From JANNWF01 sp052390415 (GTDB lineage: Bacteria; Pseudomonadota; Gammaproteobacteria; Xanthomonadales; Xanthomonadaceae): DNA of 8,069 bases. Positions 1 to 6,653 of this stretch are shown piece after piece. A program made the translations under genes and the position numbers. The stretch lies in assembly GCA_052390415.1 (NCBI GenBank), contig JBQTGY010000047.1, positions 1-8,069 on the forward strand. The letters are read 5' to 3'. The number at the start of each line of letters is the position of its first letter. Position 1 is the first letter of the stretch. The notes under the pieces were generated by a model. That model was not told the DNA's origin. It did not search any database and was given only the letters and a program-made list of their open reading frames with translations.

Positions 1-4
1 CCCC

Positions 5-14
5 CAGTCCCGCT
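5..14. repeat. Single degenerate heptad copy upstream of the BtuF-like gene
   Basis: CAGTCCC followed by GCT. The nine bases AGTCCCGCT at 6-14 recur exactly at 836-844, at the other end of the BtuF-like gene, in the same orientation. The first copy is one base away from GAGTCCC (reverse complement GGGACTC), the unit arrayed between pilT and pilU. The window begins here, so it cannot be seen whether more copies or an inverted partner lie upstream. Confidence 0.5.
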
Positions 15-21
15 TTAGGAA

Positions 22-819
22 ATGGGCCCTCAACGAATAATCTGTCTCACCGAAGAGCCCACCGAAACCCTGTACTTGCTCGGTGAGCAGGCACGGATCG
101 TGGGCATTTCCGGATTTACCGTGCGGCCGCCGGAAGCGCGGCGCGACAAGCCCAAGGTCAGCGCCTTTCTGAGCGCCAAGATCGATCGAATACTCGCGCT
201 CAAGCCCGACCTGGTCATCGGGTTTTCCGACATCCAGGCGGATATCGCGCAGGCACTGATCAAGGCCGGAGTGGAGGTCTGGATCACCAATCACCGCAGT
301 GTGGAAGGCATCCTCGATTACATTCGCCGCCTGTCCGGGATGGTGGGTCGCAGCGTCGAGGGGGCGGCGCTGGCGTCGCGCATGCAAGCGGGTCTGGACA
401 CCATTGCGACGAAAGCGGCGAAATTGTCGACACGTCCCAAGGTGTACTTCGAGGAATGGGATGAACCGCGGATTCCGGCGATCCAATGGGTGGCCGAGTT
501 GATCCGCATCGCTGGCGGCGACGACATTTTCCCCGAGCGCGCCGCGTGTTCGTTGGCGCGTGATCGCATCCTCGCCAATGACGATCAGATCATCGCGCGC
601 GCGCCCGATATCGTGATCGGTTCATGGTGCGGCAAGAAATTCCAAGCCAAAAGCGTGATCGCCAGAGCCGGTTGGCACGATGTGCCCGCTGTGCGCAACG
701 GCGAATTGCACGAAATCAAGTCACCGCTGATCCTGCAGCCCGGACCCGCCGCGTTGACCGATGGGGTGGAGGCGATCAGTTCGATCATTCAAGCGTGGGC
801 AAAGCGTCACCGTGAGTGA
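22..819 (+). CDS. Cobalamin-binding-like protein (BtuF/PF01497-type periplasmic-binding fold), no signal peptide
   Basis: A 265-residue protein with the look of the BtuF/FhuD class of substrate-binding proteins. Residues 5-20 (RIICLTEEPTETLYLL) are the usual first strand and helix. The block KIDRILALKPDLVIG (53-67) is the typical lobe-1 motif, and lobe 2 carries VYFEEWDEPRI (141-151), ELIRIAGGDDIF (159-170) and APDIVIGSWCGK (194-205). Family members normally deliver cobalamin or another corrinoid or siderophore to an ABC importer from the periplasm. Here the conserved fold starts at residue 5, and an in-frame TAG at 16-18 rules out a longer N-terminus, so no Sec or lipoprotein signal is encoded. 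The only purine-rich sequence, AGGA at 17-20, sits 1 nt from the ATG, too close for a standard ribosome site. No ABC permease or ATPase gene is nearby. A cytosolic corrinoid-binding role is possible but unproven; ligand unknown. Confidence 0.82.
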   Translation: MGPQRIICLTEEPTETLYLLGEQARIVGISGFTVRPPEARRDKPKVSAFLSAKIDRILALKPDLVIGFSDIQADIAQALIKAGVEVWITNHRSVEGILDYIRRLSGMVGRSVEGAALASRMQAGLDTIATKAAKLSTRPKVYFEEWDEPRIPAIQWVAELIRIAGGDDIFPERAACSLARDRILANDDQIIARAPDIVIGSWCGKKFQAKSVIARAGWHDVPAVRNGELHEIKSPLILQPGPAALTDGVEAISSIIQAWAKRHRE

Positions 820-824
820 ACGGT
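809..824. terminator. Weak hairpin at the convergent gene ends
   Basis: ACCGT (809-813) and ACGGT (820-824) form a 5-bp stem around GAGTGA, overlapping the stop codon of the BtuF-like gene and followed by only two more T. The two flanking genes converge here with a 23-nt gap, so a bidirectional terminator would fit. The stem is short and lacks a real U-tract, so this is a weak call. Confidence 0.2.
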
Positions 825-827
825 TTC

Positions 828-841
828 GAGTCCCGAGTCCC
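828..841. repeat. Two tandem GAGTCCC heptads in the convergent intergenic gap
   Basis: Two perfect copies of GAGTCCC (828-834 and 835-841) nearly fill the short gap between the stop codons of the BtuF-like gene (819) and the phosphotransferase gene (843). On the minus strand they read GGGACTC, the unit found after pilT. This array stands alone, with no inverted partner close by. Confidence 0.7.
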
Positions 842-842
842 G

Positions 843-1859
843 CTACAGCACTTCCAACCCCATCCCCGCCAACATCCCGGTCATCTGCCCGGCCAACACC
901 GCGCGTTCGCTGGATGCATTGCCTTGCTCGGCGCGTTTGGCGACACCTTGAGCGATCGCTGCCAGCCGGAAAAAGCTGAAGGCGAGTACGAAATTCCAAT
1001 TCGGGACATCGCCGTCTCCCGTCAACTCGGCATATCGCCGCAGCAATTCTGACTCGGTGTGGATGCCGGCATCCGCTCTATCCATGCCACCCAAACCCGG
1101 CAAGGTCGGATTGCGCGGCAGGCGCAGCGCCATGCAGAAGTAACCGAGGTCGGCGAGAGGGTGGCCCAGCGTTGACAGCTCCCAATCCACCACCGCCAGC
1201 ACCCGTGGCTCGGTGGGATGAAAAATCAGATTATCGATACGGAAGTCGCCGTGCACCAATGCGACCCGCCCATCGTCGGCCGGGCACAGTGCGGGCAAAC
1301 GCGCGATCAGCTCGTCCATGGCGGCAATCGGGGTGGTCTCGCTGGCCCGATATTGCTCGCTCCAGCGGCCGATCTGGCGAGTGAAATAATTGCCCGGTTT
1401 GCCGTAGTCGCTCAAGCCCACCGTCGCGACATCAGCGCTGTGCACAGCGGCCAGTGTGCTGATGATGGCGTCGAAGTAAGCGCCGCGATCCGCCGCGGCG
1501 ATGTCAGGCAACGCCGGGTCCCAGAAAATCCGGCCTTCGACAAACTCCATCAAATAGAACATCGATCCGATCACTGCTTCATCGCGGCACAGATGCAGCG
1601 GCCGGGCCAGCGGCACGTCCGAACCGTACAAAGCGCTCAGCACGCGATACTCACGATCGACCGCATGTGCCGAAGCCAGCAGCGCACCTGGCGGTTTGCG
1701 GCGCAGCACGTAGCGACCGCTGGCAGCATCGATGCGAAAGGTCGGATTGCTCTGGCCGCCGGCGAATTTGCTAGCCGTCAGCGGGCCGCGGAAACCGGCG
1801 AGATGGGTTTCGAGATAGGCGCCCAGGGCGTCTAGCGGAAGTTCAAGTGCCGCAGCCAT
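843..1859 (-). CDS. Phosphotransferase (APH fold), ACAD10/ACAD11/LvaA-type kinase
   Basis: From the ATG at 1859 the protein has 338 residues; numbering here uses that start. It is an aminoglycoside-phosphotransferase-fold kinase of the subgroup fused to acyl-CoA dehydrogenases in ACAD10/11 and found alone as LvaA. Visible motifs are the glycine-rich FAGGQSNPTFRI (32-43), the nucleotide-lysine segment YVLRRKPPGALL (50-61), SAHAVDREYRVL (63-74) with the helix glutamate, the catalytic loop HGDFRIDNLIFHP (203-215) and the metal-binding VVDWELSTLGHPLADL (223-238). In the known subgroup these kinases phosphorylate the hydroxyl of hydroxyacyl-CoA, for example 4-hydroxyvaleryl-CoA in Pseudomonas levulinate breakdown; the substrate here is inferred only from subgroup motifs. 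Start choice: GGGAG at 1866-1870 lies 6 nt from the ATG at 1859. An in-frame GTG at 1910 would add 17 residues but abuts the REP repeat. The gene is last of a minus-strand series, 185 nt after a histidine-phosphatase gene. Confidence 0.85.
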   Translation of the reverse strand: MAAALELPLDALGAYLETHLAGFRGPLTASKFAGGQSNPTFRIDAASGRYVLRRKPPGALLASAHAVDREYRVLSALYGSDVPLARPLHLCRDEAVIGSMFYLMEFVEGRIFWDPALPDIAAADRGAYFDAIISTLAAVHSADVATVGLSDYGKPGNYFTRQIGRWSEQYRASETTPIAAMDELIARLPALCPADDGRVALVHGDFRIDNLIFHPTEPRVLAVVDWELSTLGHPLADLGYFCMALRLPRNPTLPGLGGMDRADAGIHTESELLRRYAELTGDGDVPNWNFVLAFSFFRLAAIAQGVAKRAEQGNASSERAVLAGQMTGMLAGMGLEVL

Positions 1860-1912
1860 CGCCATCTCCCAAGTGCTTGCCGTTTCAGGTTTTGCCGCAG
1901 AGTTTTGCACGC

Positions 1913-1998
1913 GTCATCCCCGCGCAGGCGGGGATGCGGTGCGGTCGAGGGCGCAACCTGGTCGCACGCACGCTGGATTCCCGCCTGCGCGGGAATGG
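1913..1998. repeat. REP-like inverted pair (GTCATTCCCGCG type)
   Basis: Two palindromes face each other across about 36 nt. The first, 1915-1936, is a perfect 9-bp stem, CATCCCCGC/GCGGGGATG, with loop GCAG. The second, 1977-1996, is a perfect 8-bp stem, ATTCCCGC/GCGGGAAT, with loop CTGC. The second is the reverse complement of the first with a few changes, so the unit has the REP-doublet layout. Sequences of this kind are widespread between genes in many proteobacteria. It occupies the 185-nt gap (1860-2044) between the phosphatase and kinase genes. No other gene is visible in that gap. It could stabilise or attenuate the transcript. Confidence 0.8.
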
Positions 1999-2044
1999 CG
2001 ATACGTGTGAATTCGGTCTGACCGGACGGCACATCGGATCAGCG

Positions 2045-2737
2045 TCAAAAATACGTCCACATCTCGCGCCGCTCCGCCAGATGCGGCAGTGCGTTCCAAC
2101 TGCCCAAACGCAATACATTGTCGAAGGCGTGAAACTCGCATAAGGCGCTGTTGCGCAGACTCAAATTGAGTTCAACCGCGCGTTGATCAGGTGCTTCGAG
2201 GGCGCGTTGGGCAAGGCGCGCAATCGTTCCGCCGGACGAGACCAACAGGACATTGCCGTCGGTGCACAAGTCTCGCAGGCGCGAACCGCCGCGCTCGACA
2301 CGGGCGCCGAAAGCATTCCAGCCCTCACGCAACCGTGTTTCATAGGCCCCGGACGCCCAGCGGCTCAACGCGCCTTGCAGCATGCGCATGACCGTTGCCT
2401 GCGCCGGGCGCTCTTTGCTCGCGGGTGCGGCGGCGCTGGCCTCAGGATTCTCGGCCAGATAGGCATTGATCACTTCCCGATGATCGAACTCGTTGAGGTC
2501 GGTATCGAATACCGGTGTCGGCAGCTTCAGATCGCGCTTCGCGAAAGCCTCGGTAATCGCTTCCAGCGTTTCGCGATGCCGCCGCATACCGCCGCAGATG
2601 ACGTGCGCAAATCGCAGCTCATGACCGACCATCCATTCACCCAGGTGCCGACTCTGCTGCCAGCCGGCGGCTGACAAGCGGTCATAGTCGTCGCTGCCAT
2701 ACGAGGCCTGGCCGTGGCGCACTGCGGTGAGGGTCAT
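2045..2737 (-). CDS. Histidine phosphatase family protein with Ser at the second catalytic His site
   Basis: A 230-residue cytosolic protein of the phosphoglycerate-mutase/histidine-phosphatase superfamily. The nucleophile motif is near the N-terminus, VRHGQASYG (6-14, H8 expected to be phosphorylated), followed by the second conserved block GGMRRHRETLEAI (49-61) and an acidic/His region FDTDLNEFDHREV (77-89). The late motif, usually S-H-G-G, reads VSSGGTIARL (166-175): S168 replaces the second catalytic histidine. A subgroup of the family is known to carry SGG-type motifs there, so this need not be decay. Residues 98-112 form an Ala/Pro-rich insertion. The substrate cannot be told from sequence. 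Its ATG overlaps the DUF4426 stop codon by 4 nt, implying translational coupling. The next gene downstream is the phosphotransferase, and similar phosphatase and kinase genes are often neighbours in gammaproteobacteria (recollection, not checked). Confidence 0.85.
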   Translation of the reverse strand: MTLTAVRHGQASYGSDDYDRLSAAGWQQSRHLGEWMVGHELRFAHVICGGMRRHRETLEAITEAFAKRDLKLPTPVFDTDLNEFDHREVINAYLAENPEASAAAPASKERPAQATVMRMLQGALSRWASGAYETRLREGWNAFGARVERGGSRLRDLCTDGNVLLVSSGGTIARLAQRALEAPDQRAVELNLSLRNSALCEFHAFDNVLRLGSWNALPHLAERREMWTYF

Positions 2738-3213
2738 GGTGGAAGTGGGGCAAAGAAGGTCTTCTTGAAGCGCGCCTTCAATATTGATGCATCGCCTTCC
2801 GGGCGGGCGGATATTTCGAAGGTCAACTCTTCGGCCTCAGCGATGCGCGGTTCGGCCAGATAGTAGATGGCGTCGCCTTCGCGGACTTCACGCAAGCTCA
2901 GGATTTGCCGTTGGCCGCTGAGATTGATCGCGTCCGCGGTGACGGTGGCGCGGGTGGCCACATCGCTGCCGTCATCGCGCAAGCGTCGAACGGCAATGTT
3001 GAGCAAACCGCGACTGGCCGAGCGAGTGATAGCACTGGCGCGAGCGACGTCCGGTGATATCTCAAGCGTGCTGATGGCGTTGACGTGCAGGGTGTGCGCG
3101 CCAATTTCTGCGGTCGCTTGCGCCAGCGTGTTGCTGATCGGCATCAACGTCGCCAACGCGGCAAGCAGCAAGCGACAGATCCGGTGCATAACGTTGAATG
3201 GATGCGATTTCAT
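2734..3213 (-). CDS. DUF4426 domain protein, exported
   Basis: A 159-residue protein with an N-terminal signal peptide: basic start, hydrophobic core LLLAALATLMPI (15-26) and a likely signal-peptidase-I site AQA (31-33), so the mature part should be periplasmic. The body is small and beta-rich, with HTLHVNAISTLEISPDVARA (40-59) near its start and YYLAEPRIAEAEELTFEI (117-134) near its end, resembling DUF4426. Function is unknown. In Pseudomonas a DUF4426 gene sits in the same neighbourhood (yggS-proC-yggT-metX-metW-DUF4426). Here it directly follows yggT with a 7-nt gap, without metX or metW. The ATG at 3213 was chosen for that tight spacing; a second ATG at 3189 (residue 9) would still leave a full signal peptide. 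Its TGA overlaps the next ATG. Confidence 0.75.
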   Translation of the reverse strand: MKSHPFNVMHRICRLLLAALATLMPISNTLAQATAEIGAHTLHVNAISTLEISPDVARASAITRSASRGLLNIAVRRLRDDGSDVATRATVTADAINLSGQRQILSLREVREGDAIYYLAEPRIAEAEELTFEISARPEGDASILKARFKKTFFAPLPP

Positions 3214-3220
3214 CTTCAGG

Positions 3221-3796
3221 TCAGCTCAGCGAAAGCACACGGCCAAGATCAGTCAATGGCGCGATGACCAGCAGGCGCGCCAACAGGATGGCCAGGATCA
3301 CCAGCATCGGCGACAGATCGAACGCACCCATCGACGGCAACCGGCGGCGCACAGGCCCGAGCACCGGCTCTGTCAATTGTGCGAGCAGAGGCAGGGCTGG
3401 ATGACGGCGATCCACGCTGACAAAACTCAGTATGGCGCGAGCCAGAATCAGCATGAAATAGATGTTGAGCAATTGCGCCAGCAGCTCGACGACGCCAAAC
3501 AACAGCAGGCTGGGCAGGGTCAGACCCGCACCCAACAGAAGAATGAGCACCAGCATCTTTAGCGTCTGGATCAGCAGTGCGACCAGCATGCCAGCGAAGT
3601 CGATACGACCGCGCGGTGGCAACACCTTGCGCATCGGCATCAAGATCGGATTGGTGGCCTTGTAGAAGAACTGGCAGATCGGGTTGTAGAAATTGGCGCC
3701 GACCAGCTGCAACAACACGCGGAAAACGAACAAGCCGCTGGCGAGGCCGAAGAACACCTCGATCAACAGCACACCCGCTTCAACCAGGTAGTTCAA
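3221..3796 (-). CDS. yggT: YggT family integral membrane protein (two YggT domains)
   Basis: A 191-residue inner-membrane protein with about four hydrophobic segments (roughly 5-33, 66-95, 99-125 and 160-182). It is an internal duplication: NPILMPMRKVLPPRGRIDF (49-67) in the first half matches EPVLGPVRRRLPSMGAFDL (143-161) in the second. This is the normal two-domain form in gammaproteobacteria. The role is unproven; YggT proteins have been linked to osmotic stress and, in related organisms, to membrane or division-site organisation. The start codon is TTG at 3796, overlapping the proC stop (TTGA). It is supported by a GAGGG Shine-Dalgarno sequence 6 nt upstream (3803-3807 on the minus strand) and by the next Met lying far inside at residue 53. 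It lies third in the yggS-proC-yggT series. Confidence 0.92.
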   Translation of the reverse strand: MNYLVEAGVLLIEVFFGLASGLFVFRVLLQLVGANFYNPICQFFYKATNPILMPMRKVLPPRGRIDFAGMLVALLIQTLKMLVLILLLGAGLTLPSLLLFGVVELLAQLLNIYFMLILARAILSFVSVDRRHPALPLLAQLTEPVLGPVRRRLPSMGAFDLSPMLVILAILLARLLVIAPLTDLGRVLSLS

Positions 3797-4674
3797 GCGG
3801 CACCCTCAGCCGCGCGCGCCAACTCGCGGCCGCGCTCGGTGGCGGCGTGAATTGCGCTCGCCAGCAAGGCCTCGAATCCACCGCCTTGCAAGGTGGCGAC
3901 TGCGGCCTGCGTGGTGCCGCCGGGTGAGGTCACACGGGCGCGCAGGGCGGCGGCGTCCTCGCTGTCTTCGATCAGCATGCGGGCGGCACCGAACAGAGTT
4001 TGGGCAGTGAGGACGCGCGCAGCAGCCGACGGCAATCCTTGCGCTTCGGCGCCCGCTTGCATGGCTTGAGCCAACAAGAATACGTAGGCGGGACCGCTGC
4101 CCGAGAGCGCCGTCACTACGTCCATCAAGGCTTCGTCATGAATCTGCACGGTGATGCCCACCGCACTCATCAGCGCACGTGCCCGCTCCCACTGCGCGCC
4201 GCTGGTATGGGTGTTGGCAAACATGCCGGTGGCTCCCGCGCCGAGCAGAGCCGGCGTATTGGGCATGCAGCGAACCACCGCACGGCCGCCACCCAACCAT
4301 TCGTTCAGTTGCTGCGAGGTGATTCCGGCGGCGATCGAAACCACCACAGCGTTTTTCGGCAGCGACCCAGCGATGCTGGCGCAAACCTCGCGCATGACTT
4401 GCGGCTTGACCGCCAAGACCAAGGTGCTGGCGTTGGCAGCAGCTTCGGCATTGTCGCTGCCTACGTGCACACCAAAGCGCGTCGCCAGCGCCAGCCGCGC
4501 TTCTGGATACGGCTCCGAAACCAGAATTGAGCTGGCGGCAGCGCCACGTTCCAACAAACCGCCAATCAGCGAGCGCGCCATGTTGCCGCCGCCCACAAAC
4601 ACGATGGAATCCTGCACGCTGAGTGTGGTCATGGCGGTGGCGATGGAAGGTGAGGAATAGTCAGACACGGGCAT
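3793..4674 (-). CDS. proC: Pyrroline-5-carboxylate reductase
   Basis: Catalyses the last step of proline synthesis: NAD(P)H-dependent reduction of 1-pyrroline-5-carboxylate to L-proline in the cytosol. Numbering is from the ATG at 4674 (293 aa). Visible are the Rossmann nucleotide motif VFVGGGNMARSLIGG (25-39), the AVKPQ strand (88-92), VVRCMPNTPALLGAG (133-147), the dimer-domain signature TALSGSGPAYVF (188-199) and the C-terminal TSPGGTT (249-255), all intact. The usual family length is about 265-280, so the true start may be the ATG at 4632 (279 aa), just before the first beta strand. Neither start has a clear ribosome site. The longer form is kept because it leaves a 12-nt gap to the yggS stop. 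It sits between yggS and yggT, as in Pseudomonas and many other bacteria. Confidence 0.95.
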   Translation of the reverse strand: MPVSDYSSPSIATAMTTLSVQDSIVFVGGGNMARSLIGGLLERGAAASSILVSEPYPEARLALATRFGVHVGSDNAEAAANASTLVLAVKPQVMREVCASIAGSLPKNAVVVSIAAGITSQQLNEWLGGGRAVVRCMPNTPALLGAGATGMFANTHTSGAQWERARALMSAVGITVQIHDEALMDVVTALSGSGPAYVFLLAQAMQAGAEAQGLPSAAARVLTAQTLFGAARMLIEDSEDAAALRARVTSPGGTTQAAVATLQGGGFEALLASAIHAATERGRELARAAEGAA

Positions 4675-4686
4675 CCGCAGGGGCGC

Positions 4687-5394
4687 TCAAGGCAGCGGAG
4701 AATAACCGGCCGCCGCCGTGACTGGCACACGAGGGCCAAACAACGCCGAACCCACCCGCACCATGGTGGCGCCCTCGGCGACCGCCAGTTCGAAGTCTTC
4801 GGACATCCCCATCGACAAGGTATCGACACTCGGATGGCTGCCACGAAGCGACTCGAACAGCACCCGCATGCGTCGAAATGCCAGCGCTCGAAGGCCCAGG
4901 TCAGCATGCGGCGCGGGTATCGCCATCAGCCCACGCAAATGGAGTGTTGGTGCCACCGCAATGGCATCCGCAAGCACTGCGACCTCGTCCGGCCGACACC
5001 CTGACTTGCTCGCCTCAGCATCAATGTCGACCTGGATCAGCACATTCAAAGGGCCGCGTTGCAGAGGTCTCGCCTTGGCCAAACCCTCGACAAGGCTAAT
5101 GCGGTCAACACTTTGCACCCAGTCAAAGACTTCTGCGGCGAGCCGACACTTGTTGGATTGCAGATGGCCAATCAGATGCCAGTGCAATCCCAGATCGGCC
5201 AATTCGCAGCGCTTGGCCGCCGCTTCCTGCACGTAGTTTTCGCCGAATTCGACTTGACCGGCGGCGGCGAGGTCGCGAATTGCGGCAGCAGGTTGTGTCT
5301 TGGAAACCGCCAACAAGGTGGCCAACTCGCCTCTGCCGGCTGCCAGTGAGGCTTGAGCCAACCGCTGGCGAATGGATGACAACGAATCCGGCAT
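4687..5394 (-). CDS. yggS: YggS/PLPHP family pyridoxal-phosphate homeostasis protein
   Basis: A 235-residue single-domain PLP-binding TIM-barrel protein. It has no known catalytic activity but helps control vitamin B6 vitamers and amino-acid/keto-acid pools. The PLP-binding lysine is K32 in LLAVSKTQP (27-35). Other family blocks are FGENYVQEA (51-59), HWHLIGHLQSNK (72-83), KSGC (131-134), LSMGMSEDFELAVAEGA (194-210) and the phosphate-binding VRVGSALFG (213-221). Length is typical. The ATG at 5394 fits the family N-terminus, although no strong Shine-Dalgarno sequence precedes it. It is the first gene of the minus-strand operon and diverges from pilT. The link with proC is conserved across bacteria, consistent with a role in proline/PLP metabolism. 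Confidence 0.95.
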   Translation of the reverse strand: MPDSLSSIRQRLAQASLAAGRGELATLLAVSKTQPAAAIRDLAAAGQVEFGENYVQEAAAKRCELADLGLHWHLIGHLQSNKCRLAAEVFDWVQSVDRISLVEGLAKARPLQRGPLNVLIQVDIDAEASKSGCRPDEVAVLADAIAVAPTLHLRGLMAIPAPHADLGLRALAFRRMRVLFESLRGSHPSVDTLSMGMSEDFELAVAEGATMVRVGSALFGPRVPVTAAAGYSPLP

Positions 5395-5610
5395 AGGTCG
5401 AGACGGTCAGACTAAGGTGGATTGGTGGAGCAGAATGAATGCGCCAGTCAACAGCGCTGATGAAAGCGGTCGCGAGCAAATCGATTCGGCGCATCCACGC
5501 ACGCCCACAAAAGCGCGCCTAGCAAAGCCCGGCGACGGCGCTATACTCGATGCTGCGCGGGGAGGCGGGTTCTCCCTGCAAGTCTATCGGACACTCCGGG
5601 GGGATTGCGC
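5395..5610. promoter_or_regulatory. Divergent control region between yggS and pilT
   Basis: 216 nt without a gene. On the plus strand, TATACT at 5542-5547 is a good sigma-70 -10 box, but the best -35 at about 17 nt spacing (CTAGCA, 5519-5524) matches the consensus at only 3 of 6 bases, so pilT may depend on an activator or have weak basal transcription. For yggS, a TTGACT lies on the minus strand at 5446-5451 without a convincing -10 at the right distance. No heptad repeats or GG-N10-GC sigma-54 element were recognised. Confidence 0.45.
5557..5579 (+). other. Hairpin in the predicted pilT 5' leader
   Basis: An 8-bp stem (5557-5564 with 5572-5579, one G-U pair) closes a 7-nt loop, GCGGGTT. 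If transcription starts just after the TATACT box, the hairpin lies at the start of an approximately 55-nt leader. It is about 20 nt upstream of the ribosome site and could protect the mRNA 5' end or modulate translation. No U-tract follows, so it is not an intrinsic terminator. Confidence 0.4.
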
Positions 5611-6648
5611 ATGGATATTGCCGAGCTGCTGGCATTTTCGGTCAAGAACAAGGCTTCTGACCTGCATTTGTCGGCAGGCTTGCCGCCAATGATCCGGGTC
5701 GACGGCGATGTGCGTCGAATCAACATTCCGGCACTGGATCACAAACAAGTGCATGCGCTGGTGTACGACATCATGTCGGACAAGGTGCGACGCGATTTTG
5801 AAGAGTTTCTGGAGGTCGATTTCAGCTTCGAGATCGCCGGGCTGGCGCGCTTTCGCGTCAATGCCTTCAACCAGAATCGCGGCGCCGGCGCGGTTTTCCG
5901 GACCATTCCATCCGAAGTGCTGACGCTGGAAGACCTCGCTGCGCCGAAGATCTTCACCGAACTCATCAACCAGCCGCAGGGGCTGATCCTGGTGACGGGA
6001 CCGACCGGCTCGGGCAAGTCGACCACGCTCGCGGCGATGATCGACCACATCAACAAGAACGAGTACGGACACATCCTCACCGTCGAGGATCCGATCGAGT
6101 TCGTGCACACCTCCAATCGCTGCCTGATCAACCAGCGCGAAGTGCATCGCGACACTCACGGGTTTACCGAAGCCTTGCGCTCGGCCTTGCGTGAAGACCC
6201 GGACTACATTCTGGTCGGCGAGTTGCGCGATCTGGAAACCATCCGTTTGGCGCTCACTGCTGCGGAAACGGGCCACTTGGTGTTCGGCACCTTGCATACC
6301 AGCTCCGCCGCCAAGACCATCGACCGCGTGATCGACGTCTTCCCCGCCGGCGAAAAGCCGATGGTGCGCTCGATGTTGTCGGAGTCGCTGCGCGCGGTCG
6401 TCTCGCAGTCGCTGCTGAAAAAAGTCGGCGGCGGTCGCGTCGCCGCGCACGAAATCATGGTTGCCGTGCCTGCGATCAGAAACCTGATTCGCGAAGACAA
6501 GGTCGCGCAGATGTACTCGGCGATCCAGACCGGCCAAGGCGCCGGCATGCAGACGCTGGACCAGTGCCTGCAAGACCTCGTCAAACGCGGCCAGATCGTG
6601 CGTCAGCAGGCGCGTGAATATGCCAAGGACAAGCGGTTGTTTGATTGA
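5611..6648 (+). CDS. pilT: Type IV pilus retraction ATPase PilT
   Basis: A 345-residue hexameric cytoplasmic AAA+-like secretion ATPase that depolymerises the pilus at the inner membrane, powering twitching, surface sensing and DNA uptake. The N-terminal PAS-like domain includes KASDLHLSAGLPPMIRVDG. Then come Walker A GPTGSGKST (130-138), the Asp box around LTVEDPIEFVH, Walker B ILVGELRDLET with catalytic E204, the His box ETGHLVFGTLHT (H222 and H229) and the C-terminal AIRNLIRE (288-295), the element that marks PilT and is needed for retraction. All key residues are intact. The Walker B reads GELRDLET where many PilT have GEMRDLET, a conservative change. The ATG at 5611 follows a G-rich ribosome site (GGGGGGA, 5598-5604). 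Followed by pilU after a repeat-filled 192-nt gap, as a motor pair. Confidence 0.98.
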   Translation: MDIAELLAFSVKNKASDLHLSAGLPPMIRVDGDVRRINIPALDHKQVHALVYDIMSDKVRRDFEEFLEVDFSFEIAGLARFRVNAFNQNRGAGAVFRTIPSEVLTLEDLAAPKIFTELINQPQGLILVTGPTGSGKSTTLAAMIDHINKNEYGHILTVEDPIEFVHTSNRCLINQREVHRDTHGFTEALRSALREDPDYILVGELRDLETIRLALTAAETGHLVFGTLHTSSAAKTIDRVIDVFPAGEKPMVRSMLSESLRAVVSQSLLKKVGGGRVAAHEIMVAVPAIRNLIREDKVAQMYSAIQTGQGAGMQTLDQCLQDLVKRGQIVRQQAREYAKDKRLFD

Positions 6649-6653
6649 GAGCC

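Noticed and set aside
1218..1835. 205-codon open frame antisense to the phosphotransferase
   Set aside because: Shadow of the real gene, which shows intact HGD and DWE kinase motifs on the minus strand.
5446..5451. Promoter -35 box for yggS
   Set aside because: TTGACT is present on the minus strand, but no -10-like hexamer lies 16-18 nt downstream, so no promoter is called.
5584..6573. Long 329-codon open frame antisense to pilT
   Set aside because: It lies wholly over the strongly conserved pilT coding frame; its composition is what a GC-rich gene gives on the opposite strand, and no family motif is recognisable.
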